This document shows positions 1-7,491 of a DNA stretch of 64,000 nucleotides, piece after piece. The position numbers and the translations under genes are program-made. Source of the DNA: CAZENU01 sp965222125 (lineage in GTDB: Bacteria; Chloroflexota; Dehalococcoidia; Lucifugimonadales; CAZENU01). The notes beneath the pieces were generated by a model. That model was not told the origin of the DNA, searched no databases, and saw nothing but the letters and a program-made list of their open reading frames with translations. The stretch's first letter is position 1. Every line of letters starts with the position of its first letter. The stretch covers positions 62,001 through 126,000 of the forward strand of contig CBDCTC010000002.1 in the NCBI GenBank assembly GCA_965222125.1. Direction: 5' to 3'.

Positions 1-84
1 CTCTTCGCGTACCTGCTGACCGACCGGTACCGACTCAGGCGCGCGGAGAGGGACATAGACGGGTTGTATCGGCATGTCCAGTAG
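1..84 (+). CDS. C-terminal end of a CcmC-like heme transporter (partial)
   Basis: An open frame enters from the left edge and stops with TAG at 82-84. It encodes only 27 residues, with a hydrophobic start (LFAYLLT) followed by a charged cytoplasmic tail ending GLYRHVQ. On its own it is not diagnostic. The next two genes are CcmD-like and CcmE, and CcmC normally precedes CcmD in System I operons, so a CcmC C-terminus is the best inference. It overlaps the next start by 11 bases, which indicates translational coupling. Confirmation needs the sequence to the left. Confidence 0.5.
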   Translation, partial: LFAYLLTDRYRLRRAERDIDGLYRHVQ

Positions 85-706
85 CCCCGTGCGCCGCGCG
101 GCCGCGGCCGCCGCCGTGTTGGGCCTGCTCTCGGCGCTCGCGCTCCACGGAAGCGCGGAAGCCATGGTCGAGGAACCGGATACTGCCGACGTCCGCCGGT
201 GGGACGGGCAGGCGAACGCCGCGCCGGAGATACACGCCGGCAGCGCTTCGGTGCGGGAGAAGGCGGGAGAGGTCAGGCTGATCGTCGCGCTCGACAGGAC
301 CGTCGACCACGACGTCAGCGTCAGATACGCCACGGAGGACGGCACCGCGAAGGCCCCCGGTGACTACACCAGCGCGAGCGGTGTCGCGACTGTACCCGCC
401 GGGGCGACGTCGACCGCGATCGTGCTCGTCATCGTCGACGACACCGACAAGGAGCCGACGGAGACCTTCAGCGTCAGGCTGTCGGACGCGCAAGACGCTA
501 TAATGCGGGCAGGCGGCGAGAGCGGCACCGTGACCATCGTGGACGCCGACCCCGGCCCCAATCTCGGCTACCTGTTTGCCGTGTACATGGTCACCTGGGC
601 CGCGTTCTTCGTCTACGTGTTCATGATGTCGCGACGGCAAAGGGCCATGCGGGACGAAATAGAAGCCCTGCGCGCAGCAATCACCGGGAACGACGACACG
701 GACTGA
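74..706 (+). CDS. Calx-beta domain protein with CcmD-like C-terminal membrane anchor
   Basis: The 210-residue protein has three parts. Residues 1-30 are an Ala-rich signal peptide. Residues about 55-157 form a Calx-beta domain, recognised by the YATEDGTAKAPGDYT and ETFSVRLSDA motifs of that Ca-binding beta-sandwich. Residues 164-186 are a membrane segment (starting LGYLFAVYM) followed directly by a basic-acidic helix (RRQRAMRDEIEALR). That last part matches the small protein CcmD, which helps release holo-CcmE from CcmC. The gene lies exactly where ccmD belongs, between the ccmC-like tail and ccmE, and ends 1 base before ccmE. CcmD is normally 40-70 residues, so this is a CcmD enlarged by a periplasmic Calx-beta domain. 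The fusion is seen directly; the function of the added domain is unknown. Confidence 0.75.
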   Translation: MSSSPVRRAAAAAAVLGLLSALALHGSAEAMVEEPDTADVRRWDGQANAAPEIHAGSASVREKAGEVRLIVALDRTVDHDVSVRYATEDGTAKAPGDYTSASGVATVPAGATSTAIVLVIVDDTDKEPTETFSVRLSDAQDAIMRAGGESGTVTIVDADPGPNLGYLFAVYMVTWAAFFVYVFMMSRRQRAMRDEIEALRAAITGNDDTD

Positions 707-707
707 C

Positions 708-1154
708 ATGGCGCACGCTACGAAGACGATAACCGCCCAGCCGGTGGGCGACCGGGAGGGCTCGGGGCTATTCTCACTCGCCGTCGGCGGCGCGGTGGTC
801 GTCGCTGCCCTGGCCTACTTCGCCTTCATGGCATTCCAGAGCGCGACGGTGTACTACTACACCGTTGGCGAGCTCCAGGACCGGGGGGCGACAGCCACTG
901 GCGAGACCGTCCGCGTGAGCGGCAAACTGATAGACGGCTCCTTCAGCCGAGACACGGACTCCACGCTGGCGCGATTCACCCTCACCGACGGTGCAACGGA
1001 CCTTCTGGCGACCCACGACGGCGTGCTGCCGGAGCTCTTCTTCAACGAGCACTCGGAGATCATCCTCGAGGGCAACTACACCCCCGAAGGCGTCTTCCAA
1101 AGCCACAACGTGATCGTGAAGTGCCCGTCCAAGTACGCCGGCGAGGATGGGTAA
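708..1154 (+). CDS. ccmE: Cytochrome c maturation heme chaperone CcmE, Cys-type
   Basis: This 148-residue protein has one N-terminal membrane anchor (about residues 20-43) and a periplasmic OB-fold (YYTVGEL, VRVSGKL, ARFTLTDG, VLPELF). CcmE covalently binds heme from CcmC and passes it to CcmF. Most CcmE proteins bind heme through His in an HxxxY motif. Here the site reads KCPSKY, so Cys139 replaces His and Tyr143 is kept. This CxxxY form is known from archaeal and some sulfate-reducer CcmE proteins. It is co-transcribed with the preceding CcmD-like fusion. After it ends the locus turns to a minus-strand gene, so ccmF must lie elsewhere. Confidence 0.88.
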   Translation: MAHATKTITAQPVGDREGSGLFSLAVGGAVVVAALAYFAFMAFQSATVYYYTVGELQDRGATATGETVRVSGKLIDGSFSRDTDSTLARFTLTDGATDLLATHDGVLPELFFNEHSEIILEGNYTPEGVFQSHNVIVKCPSKYAGEDG

Positions 1155-1203
1155 GGGGCCGGATCAGTCCGACCGGGGCGTGGATACCCTGCCGGGCGGC
1201 CTG

Positions 1204-1476
1204 CTAGCCTTCCTCTGCGTCGCGGAGTTTGGCGCTCACGCGGTCGGCGAATTGCGGAGGGGCCGGGGTGCTGTCCATGTTGCGAAGCAGCCCCAGGGTC
1301 GCTCGCAGCGTGTTGAAGAACGATACGCACGGGCCGCACTTCTCCAGGTGGTCGCGTACACGGCGCCTGAGGTCAGGCTCGACGTCTTCGTCGAGGTAGT
1401 CCGAAGCGATGTTGCGGGTGTCGGCGCACCCGACGTCGGCGTTTCTCCTGAAGACGCTGAGTAACCACGATAGCAT
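1204..1476 (-). CDS. Zinc-finger anti-sigma factor (zf-HC2 type)
   Basis: The 90-residue soluble protein has Cys17 and the His43-x3-Cys47-x2-Cys50 motif (HLEKCGPC) of the zinc-binding anti-sigma domain. That domain grips ECF sigma factors and often releases them on redox or other stress. There is no membrane segment, so it would act in the cytoplasm like RsrA/ChrR-type proteins. A strong Shine-Dalgarno (GGGGAGG) lies just upstream of the ATG at 1476. It is divergent from the ECF sigma gene starting at 1661, with 184 bases between. This is less usual than the common sigma-then-anti-sigma operon. Pairing the two is an inference from adjacency. Confidence 0.75.
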   Translation of the reverse strand: MLSWLLSVFRRNADVGCADTRNIASDYLDEDVEPDLRRRVRDHLEKCGPCVSFFNTLRATLGLLRNMDSTPAPPQFADRVSAKLRDAEEG

Positions 1477-1660
1477 CTGCCTCCCCTCCGGCCCGACGAC
1501 TTCTACTTTTGGCTGCGTGCCCCTACAATAGGTGTGACACTAATATGATGCGCCATTTCCTGCAAGGGTTCTCATGAATCTCTGCGGCTGAGTCCGCGCC
1601 CTCGTCATTGTAGACGACCGGGAGACCGCGGGGGCGCCGGACTCCCCTCGCGCTAGCAAT

Positions 1661-2197
1661 ATGGCAAACGACGACACGACAGATCGTCCAGACTTCGAGT
1701 CCCTGGTCAGGGAGCACGCCGACTTCGTATACAACGTCGCGTTCCGGATGATGGGCAACCACGAGGACGCGGAGGACGTCGCCCAGGAAGCCTTCCTGTC
1801 GGGCTACCGGGCCTTCGACCGCTTCCGCGGCGACTCCAGGACGACCACTTGGCTGTACCGGATCACAGTAAACGCCGCACTGATGCGGCTGCGCAAGACG
1901 AAGCTCGCACGCTCGTTGACGCACACCGGGATCGACGATCTCGAGGTCGCCGACTGGAGCCAGACGCCCGACCGCGCGGCCCAGAACTCCGAGCTGCAGG
2001 ACAAGCTGAGGCAGGGGCTCGACCGTCTCGAGCCCGACCTGCGCGCCGCCGTGGTGCTGCGCGACGTACAGGGACTGTCGAACGCGGAGGCCGCCGACGT
2101 GCTCGATCTGTCGGTCCCCGCGCTGAAGTCGCGGCTCCACCGGGCGCGGGTGCTGCTCCGGGGATTCCTCTCCGACTACGCCGCAACGGCCGCTTAG
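1661..2197 (+). CDS. ECF RNA polymerase sigma factor
   Basis: The 178-residue protein carries sigma region 2 at about residues 14-80 (EDAEDVAQEAFL, the -10 recognising helix) and region 4 at about 118-172 (LSNAEAADVLDLSVPALKSRL, a helix-turn-helix for the -35). This is the minimal ECF architecture. I see no clear Shine-Dalgarno before the ATG. The divergent zf-HC2 protein at 1204-1476 is the likely cognate anti-sigma. The 184 bases between them would hold both promoters and may carry a self-recognised ECF site, though I could not pick out one convincingly. Target genes are unknown. Confidence 0.88.
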   Translation: MANDDTTDRPDFESLVREHADFVYNVAFRMMGNHEDAEDVAQEAFLSGYRAFDRFRGDSRTTTWLYRITVNAALMRLRKTKLARSLTHTGIDDLEVADWSQTPDRAAQNSELQDKLRQGLDRLEPDLRAAVVLRDVQGLSNAEAADVLDLSVPALKSRLHRARVLLRGFLSDYAATAA

Positions 2198-2407
2198 CAG
2201 CAGCGGGCCGGCCGGCGACGATTCGCGCAGGCCCGTACGCGCCTACTCTGCGTCAGGGCGCCAGACAGCCGTTCACCCCGAGTAGCGCTGATGGGTCATC
2301 GGCGCGTATCGAGGGGCGCGCGCAGGTCTCACACCAAGACATGAACGCCTACGCCTGAACCGGCTTCTTGTAACCGCGGGCCCGGCGACTTATCATCGTC
2401 GAGAGAT

Positions 2408-2482
2408 CGGGGTGTAGCGCAGCGGAAGCGCGCCTGGTTTGGGACCAGGAGGTCGCCGGTTCGATCCCGGCCACCCCGACCA
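2408..2482 (+). tRNA. tRNA-Pro(TGG)
   Basis: The acceptor arms CGGGGTG and CACCCCG pair over 7 bases with the C1-G72 pair typical of bacterial tRNA-Pro. The anticodon stem CCTGG/CCAGG encloses loop TTTGGGA, giving anticodon TGG. The T-loop is TTCGATC, and the 3' end reads A-CCA, so the CCA is encoded. It reads CCA and, by wobble, other Pro codons. Confidence 0.95.
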
Positions 2483-2528
2483 GAAAAGGCCATACAGTCC
2501 GTATTCCGTGAACCGGAGGTCATTCGCC

Positions 2529-4007
2529 GTGGCACTGATCGACATTGGTTCCCGTAAGCAGCTCTTCGTCGACGACTACCTCATCGAAAGCATGACCAAC
2601 ACCAGGCAGGTGTTGAACCCGGCCGAAAAGGTCGAGAACAATCCGGTCCTCAAGCCAGAGCGGCCGTGGGAAGGCAACGACGTCCGCCCCCGCCGCATCG
2701 TCTTCGACGACCGAGACGGCGTCTACAAGATGTGGTACGAGGGCCGCCTGAACAGCGCCCGTCAGGGAGACGGCGAGATCATCGTCACCGGCGAAGCGGA
2801 CGATTCGCCGATGAAATGTCTGGCCCTCTCGGAGGATGGCGTGCACTGGGAGCGGCCCAACCTCGGCCTCGTCGAGTTCCGAGGCTCGACGAACAACAAC
2901 CTGCTGCCCCGGACTCACATGCTGCCGTACGGCCCGGACATGACGACCTACTTCTTCAAGGACACCCACGAGGAAGACCCGTCGAGGCGCTACAAGGGAC
3001 TCGTCCGCACGGGCTCCACGACCACTCCCGGGATGGTCTTCGACCTGTACTTCTCGGAAGACGCCTTCAAGTGGTTTCCCTACAAGGACAACCCGGTCAT
3101 CGACACGTCGCCGAAGGTGGGCCGCTGGGGGCCGACGAACTTCATGGGCTGGGACCCGATACGCGAGGTGTACGCCGTCCACATCGAGAACTGCCTCCAC
3201 CGGCGCGCTCCGCTGGGCAAGCGGCTCATAGGCCGTGCGGAGAGTCCCGACATGGTCCACTGGAGTGAGCCGGAGACGATCCTCGTGCCGGACGAGCAGG
3301 ACACTCCGGACACCGAGTTCTACGCGATGCCGACGATCACCTACGAGGGCATGTACGTCGGCCTGCTGTGGATATTCCGCACCACCAACACGACGCACCA
3401 CCCGGAGGTCGTGTTCAGCCGGGACGGCATCCACTACAACCGGCAGTACCGCGAGCCGTTCATCCAGCGCGGGGCCCGGTGGGAGTTCGACTGCACGTCG
3501 ATCTACGCCCGTACGCCCGTCGTGCAGGACGACCGCATCCTGTTCTTCTACGAGGCGACCAACTGGAGATCGCCGGAGACGCTTCTCGCGCTCGGCGACA
3601 GGGCCACCGCGGCCGTCGGGCTGGCCGAGCTGCCGCTGGACGGATTCGTCTCGCTCGACGGCGCCAAGGGGCCGCCCGGCAACCGGGACACGGCGAGGGT
3701 CGCGCCCTACAGCGAGATGGTGACACGGTCGTTCGGCTTCACCGGCTCGCGGCTCCACGTCAACGTCGCGACCGCGCTGCAGCAGTGGGGAGCCGAGGCG
3801 CCTGAGCTGCGGGTCGAGGTGCTGGAGCCCAACCACGACACGATCGCCGGGTACACCTTCGACGACTGCGATCCGGTAACGGAGTCGGGCCAGTCCCGGG
3901 TCGTCTCGTGGGGAGGCGACGCGGACGTCGGGAGGTTAGCGGGCAAGGCCGTAAAGCTGCGGTTCTACTTCAAGAACTGCAAGCTCTACTCCTTCCAGTT
4001 CGCTTAG
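2529..4007 (+). CDS. Five-bladed beta-propeller glycosidase-like protein
   Basis: The 492-residue protein starts at GTG 2529 with GGAGGT ending 10 bases upstream. An upstream in-frame ATG lies inside the tRNA and is rejected. The opening IDIGSRKQLFVDDYLIES and repeated strand motifs (YKMWYEGR, YKGLVRTG, VFSRDGIHYNR) resemble the GH32/GH43/GH130-like five-bladed propeller proteins annotated as glycosyl hydrolase-like or hypothetical. There is no signal peptide, so it is cytosolic. The C-terminal 90 residues form a beta-sandwich ending LRFYFKNCKLYSFQFA, which is common in this family. The substrate cannot be read from sequence. It stands alone between tRNA-Pro and a minus-strand accessory patch. 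Confidence 0.6.
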   Translation: MALIDIGSRKQLFVDDYLIESMTNTRQVLNPAEKVENNPVLKPERPWEGNDVRPRRIVFDDRDGVYKMWYEGRLNSARQGDGEIIVTGEADDSPMKCLALSEDGVHWERPNLGLVEFRGSTNNNLLPRTHMLPYGPDMTTYFFKDTHEEDPSRRYKGLVRTGSTTTPGMVFDLYFSEDAFKWFPYKDNPVIDTSPKVGRWGPTNFMGWDPIREVYAVHIENCLHRRAPLGKRLIGRAESPDMVHWSEPETILVPDEQDTPDTEFYAMPTITYEGMYVGLLWIFRTTNTTHHPEVVFSRDGIHYNRQYREPFIQRGARWEFDCTSIYARTPVVQDDRILFFYEATNWRSPETLLALGDRATAAVGLAELPLDGFVSLDGAKGPPGNRDTARVAPYSEMVTRSFGFTGSRLHVNVATALQQWGAEAPELRVEVLEPNHDTIAGYTFDDCDPVTESGQSRVVSWGGDADVGRLAGKAVKLRFYFKNCKLYSFQFA

Positions 4008-4034
4008 CCGAGCGAGCCCGGCGTTGCGCCGCGG

Positions 4035-5024
4035 CTAGAGGATGTCGCGCACGACCCGCGAAGCCAACGCCTCGAACTCGCCATACGCCGCGCTGGCGGC
4101 TGCGGCATGGCTGCCCAGAGCGCCGTCCGCGACCTTCAACTCGAATATCGGTTTGCGCGCTTCCTGAGCCATGGGCACGAGGCTTCTGTAGTGCTTGACC
4201 GTGGCCAGAGCGTTCTCGTCATACTGGGGAGATAGCGGATAGGGACCTTCCGCATTCCCCAACATGTTGACGGCGTACTCTTCCGGCATTCGGTTTGTCC
4301 ACCTGTCGTATGCCCTTACCGGACGACCCAAACGCACGCCGTGCTGCTGCACGATGTAGCCGACCGGCTGCATCCCTCCCTCGGGAATAGCGATGCCGTC
4401 GGAACTCGGGTTGCGACCGCGTCGATCGTCCCACTCCTCGCGCCACTTCCCAAGCGTTGGGCCGAGATTTCGGAGCCCCTGCAGCGAGAACAGGTCCGCG
4501 GCAAGCGGCACCACCACGTAGTCGGTGGCTACCAACACCGCTCTGTTCAGGGCCCCGAGATTTGGGCCTACGTCTACGAGAACGACATCCGCCCCGCTGT
4601 CCGCGGCCGCCGTCTGTACGATGCGCCATAGCGCCGAGATAACGCGGAACGCGCGGGGTTGCCGGTCGAGACAGGCCGGCCACTGGCTCGACAACTCGTC
4701 CTCTGCCAGGGATAACTTAATGTCTCCGACGACGAGGGCAAGGCCATCCTTGGGTACCTCAACGTGAGGAGGCCCGATGTCTCCCGTTCCGTCCAGGAGT
4801 GGCTGTAGCGAGCCGTAGACCGTGCCCCTACGTCCCCTTTCGGGCCAGAGACGTTCCAGGTTGTCCTCGTCCAGAAACATGCCCGTGAGGTTGGCTTGCG
4901 GGTCCAGGTCGGCTGCAACGACTCTGAGCCCCAGATTGGCGTACATCCACGCGAGGTGATACACGAGGGAGGTTTTCCCGACGCCGCCCTTGTTGTTGAA
5001 GAACGTGAGAACCGGAATAGGCAT
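4035..5024 (-). CDS. ParA/Soj-family ATPase without ParB partner
   Basis: The 329-residue protein has the deviant Walker A motif KGGVGKTS (Lys12 and Lys17), the switch motif ADLDPQANLTG and VLVDVGPNLGALN. These are the marks of ParA/MinD-type P-loop ATPases that dimerise on ATP and move cargo on DNA. The C-terminal half has an unusual inserted region (about 200-290) and no helix-turn-helix. It lies 19 bases after the AlbA_2/HATPase gene and is probably co-transcribed with it. No parB or parS-like repeat is seen nearby, so chromosome segregation is unlikely to be its role. Base composition here looks less GC-rich than the neighbours, suggesting an acquired segment. Confidence 0.8.
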   Translation of the reverse strand: MPIPVLTFFNNKGGVGKTSLVYHLAWMYANLGLRVVAADLDPQANLTGMFLDEDNLERLWPERGRRGTVYGSLQPLLDGTGDIGPPHVEVPKDGLALVVGDIKLSLAEDELSSQWPACLDRQPRAFRVISALWRIVQTAAADSGADVVLVDVGPNLGALNRAVLVATDYVVVPLAADLFSLQGLRNLGPTLGKWREEWDDRRGRNPSSDGIAIPEGGMQPVGYIVQQHGVRLGRPVRAYDRWTNRMPEEYAVNMLGNAEGPYPLSPQYDENALATVKHYRSLVPMAQEARKPIFELKVADGALGSHAAAASAAYGEFEALASRVVRDIL

Positions 5025-5043
5025 CTCAGAGACCCTTCCTTCG

Positions 5044-6246
5044 CTAGGCGGATCGTATGGTCGCGACTACGCGACTCTGGCTGGTCTCGAACTCCACTTC
5101 GGGATGGCTCGCTTCCCGCAACAAACGCTGAGCCGTGAGTATTCCGAGGCCGAAACGCTGGACGAACCCCAACGTCTTCATGGCGTCCGCCAGATTTGGG
5201 TTGCGGTAGTCGACCTCCCCGCGCGTCCCAAAGTTGTCGGACGTCACTCTTCCGAAGGGCCCGCCCGGACTGCTGACCTCTATTCGGTCTCGAAGCCAGT
5301 GGACGTGTACGGGCGCGTTGGTCGATTCGTACGTGCGGTGCATGACCGCGTTCCGTGTGATCTGCTGCACCGCCTGCATCGGATATAGACTGATCCTTCG
5401 TTCGAGATCCGCCGACGTGAAGTCGACGGCAGTCCGATTGTAGGCGCTCAGCTTCTCATCCAGACGGCGAACCACATCCTGAACGGAGCCGAGGATTTCC
5501 GCGCTATCGACTACATCGCTGTACGTATTCGTTCCTCCGAATGCTAGGAATTGCACGTAGGCGCCCGGCAGGTAGTCCTGCGGGGTCTTGCCAAGTACCA
5601 GCATGCCCAACACAGTCGGAGTCGGATCGTCGACCGACGCGATCATCTTCGTGGTGGCTAGCTGCTCTTCCAGCCCGCGGTCGTTGGCGTCGAGCACGTC
5701 GCGCGCGAACGCCTGCCGCAGATACTCACGTTCGAAGAAGAGCCGGTCCAGGTCGCCCAGCGTGGCGGAAGGGATCGGGCGTACGTCGAAAGGGATGTCC
5801 CTGTAGCGGCGTTTCTCGTTCAGAACTCGTTCGTCCTGCGCGGTAGCAATCCCCCGGCGGGGCCCAGTCCTAACGTGAACTCTTCCGTTGTAGCGCACGG
5901 GCGGAGAGTCCGACGGCTGCACGATCACCACCGCCACCTCCTTCCCGCTTACGGTGCGCCTTTCTACCGTGATTGATGGCGGCGGAAGGATATTGCCGTC
6001 CGTCTTGATGTCGGCCAACTGCCGAAGCAACTTGTCGGTGACTTGTAGTCCCACAACGGCACCGTCGCCCCGCACTCCGACAAACGCCACTCCCTGCTCG
6101 CGGCGATCGGGAAGGTCGTTCGCGAAAGCGCAGATAGCTTCCCGTATCCGTCGCGGACTGTCGCCCGACAGCGACTCCTTGAACTCGACTCGATCCGACT
6201 CCTGTTGACCGAGCAGTCGGACTAGCGCCTCGTCTTCGAGCGTCAT
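5044..6246 (-). CDS. AlbA_2 (Schlafen-like) DNA-binding protein with C-terminal HATPase domain
   Basis: The protein has about 400 residues from the ATG at 6246, chosen because the family begins close to this point; in-frame ATGs upstream lack a ribosome site. The N-terminus carries the AlbA_2 motif (ESDRVEFKESL, then ICAFANDL and GVAFVGVRGDG). The C-terminus has the HATPase_c_4 type block (QQITRNAVMHRTYE, IEVSSPGGPFG, RNPNLADAMKTLGFVQRFGLGI). This architecture is often annotated as a RecG-like helicase or transcriptional regulator. Proteins of this type occur in defence islands and as stress regulators. It is the first gene of a two-gene unit with the ParA ATPase 19 bases downstream. Confidence 0.75.
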   Translation of the reverse strand: MTLEDEALVRLLGQQESDRVEFKESLSGDSPRRIREAICAFANDLPDRREQGVAFVGVRGDGAVVGLQVTDKLLRQLADIKTDGNILPPPSITVERRTVSGKEVAVVIVQPSDSPPVRYNGRVHVRTGPRRGIATAQDERVLNEKRRYRDIPFDVRPIPSATLGDLDRLFFEREYLRQAFARDVLDANDRGLEEQLATTKMIASVDDPTPTVLGMLVLGKTPQDYLPGAYVQFLAFGGTNTYSDVVDSAEILGSVQDVVRRLDEKLSAYNRTAVDFTSADLERRISLYPMQAVQQITRNAVMHRTYESTNAPVHVHWLRDRIEVSSPGGPFGRVTSDNFGTRGEVDYRNPNLADAMKTLGFVQRFGLGILTAQRLLREASHPEVEFETSQSRVVATIRSA

Positions 6247-6595
6247 CGCCGTTCCATTCTCCAATCGGCGCATCCGAAATAACCGGCGCGGTGCCGTGTC
6301 GACCGCACTTGCCTGCCAAGTATACGCTACCTGAGAAGGTGTGCGTGGAATCGAGTACAATGCCGGCGTCTATGGGCGAGGAGGCGTGAAGTGGATCCGC
6401 CCCGGGCATACGTTGCCTGGGGATGGCGGCGTATCTCCTCGGCTCCGCGTCGTCCTGCGACCCGTCGTGGCGAGGTTCGCAGGATTCCGAATCCGAGACT
6501 TGGGGGCGCGCTACTCGGCCGCGGTGTTCGAGTTGGACCGACGCCGGGCCAGCCGAGGTCGAAATAACCGACCATCACTGAAGAAGGAGGCACCA
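6247..6595 (+). other. Non-coding gap between divergent accessory genes
   Basis: These 349 bases separate the start of the minus-strand AlbA_2 gene from the plus-strand HigA remnant. A possible -10 (TATACT, minus strand, 6324-6319) lies about 70 bases before the AlbA_2 start, with no good -35. I searched for a HigB toxin reading frame upstream of the HigA remnant and found none. The toxin partner has therefore been lost or was never here. Confidence 0.4.
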
Positions 6596-6891
6596 ATGGT
6601 ACGCATTCCAGGCGACCGCGAGCCGACGCACCCGGGCGATGTGCTGCTGAACGATTTTCTCATCCTCTCGAGATGACCCAGCACGATCTGGCCGGCGCCA
6701 TCCACGTGCCCTACCAGCGCGTCAACGAAGTCGTCCGCGGCCGCCGTGGGGTAACGCCGAGCACGGCGCTGAGGCATGCCAGGTTCTTCTGGATGAATCT
6801 GAAACCTCGTTGGGACCTCTACAACGCCCAACGCACAGAGGCGGAGCAGATCGAAAGCATCCGGCCGCATGAGTTGGTTGAAGTCTCGTAG
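6596..6891 (+). pseudogene. Broken HigA-family antitoxin
   Basis: A good ribosome site (AAGGAGG) precedes the ATG at 6596. The first frame gives the HigA opening (REPTHPGDVLLNDFL) but ends at TGA 6674-6676. The family sequence continues in another frame from ATG 6673 (MTQHDLAGAIHVPYQRVNEVV, then RRGVTPSTALRHARFF). The usual segment between ARFF and the WxNL motif (GTSPEF in relatives) is missing, a further small in-frame deletion. The two parts overlap as ATGA, so reinitiation could make a split protein, but decay is more likely. No HigB is present. An intact HigBA pair lies at 14219-14814, so this may be an orphan remnant of a second copy. Confidence 0.75.
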
Positions 6892-6913
6892 AGGAGCGTA
6901 GGCCTCTCGCCAG

Positions 6914-7396
6914 CTAGGCCTTTTCGAGGTCCTCGAAGCGGCCGTCGAAGAACACCAGCGGCTCGCCGCCCTCGACGACGGCATCCATGACCGCGCCTAC
7001 GAAGATCGTGTGGTCGCCGTAGGGGTGCGAGCCGACCACCTCGCAGTCCAGGAAGGCAATCGAGCCAGTCACCTTGGGGCTGCCCCGCTCCGTCATTGTG
7101 AACTCGACGGGGGCCGGCCCCGCGCGCCGCATATGTTCGTCTGCGAAGTACTCGGCAGCGGGCGCCTGATCGTCGGCAAGCACGTTGACGCAGTAGCGGT
7201 CCGTGCTGTCGATGTGCTGGTGGGTGTTGCGGCCGTGGCCGACGCACACGAGCACAAGGGGTGGATCCAGGGATATCGACGTCACCGAGTTCGCCGTCAT
7301 CGCCTTGACCGACCCGTCGTCCCTCAACGTGGTCACCAAGGTGACGCCGGTCGTGAACTTGCGCATCGCTGTCCTGAGTTGTTCGCCCGAAACCAT
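6914..7396 (-). CDS. Flavin reductase-like FMN-binding domain protein
   Basis: The 160-residue protein shows the flavin reductase family pattern: LRTAMRKFTTGVTLVTT at the N-terminus, MTANSVTSISLDPPLVLVCV at the FMN phosphate-binding strand, and HTIFVGAVMDA near the end. Members supply reduced FMN or FAD to two-component monooxygenases (HpaC type) or bind flavin as oxidoreductases. Length is normal. It is divergent from the enolase-superfamily gene at 7492, so the 95-base gap holds both promoters. No monooxygenase partner is adjacent in this window. Confidence 0.82.
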   Translation of the reverse strand: MVSGEQLRTAMRKFTTGVTLVTTLRDDGSVKAMTANSVTSISLDPPLVLVCVGHGRNTHQHIDSTDRYCVNVLADDQAPAAEYFADEHMRRAGPAPVEFTMTERGSPKVTGSIAFLDCEVVGSHPYGDHTIFVGAVMDAVVEGGEPLVFFDGRFEDLEKA

Positions 7397-7491
7397 ACAG
7401 GCCCCAATTCCGTCGACTCAACGTACCAGCGGTTGCGTCGCGACGGGCGGCAGCGTAGTCTACTCGCCTGCAACTTGCAAGGAGCGTTCCC

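Noticed and set aside
2408..2482. tRNA-Pro as an island attachment site for the 4-7 kb accessory patch
   Set aside because: I found no second copy of the tRNA 3' end downstream that could mark the other island boundary, and no integrase is adjacent.
6674..6676. TGA recoding in HigA
   Set aside because: Translation past the TGA in the same frame gives unrelated sequence; the HigA continuation is in another frame.
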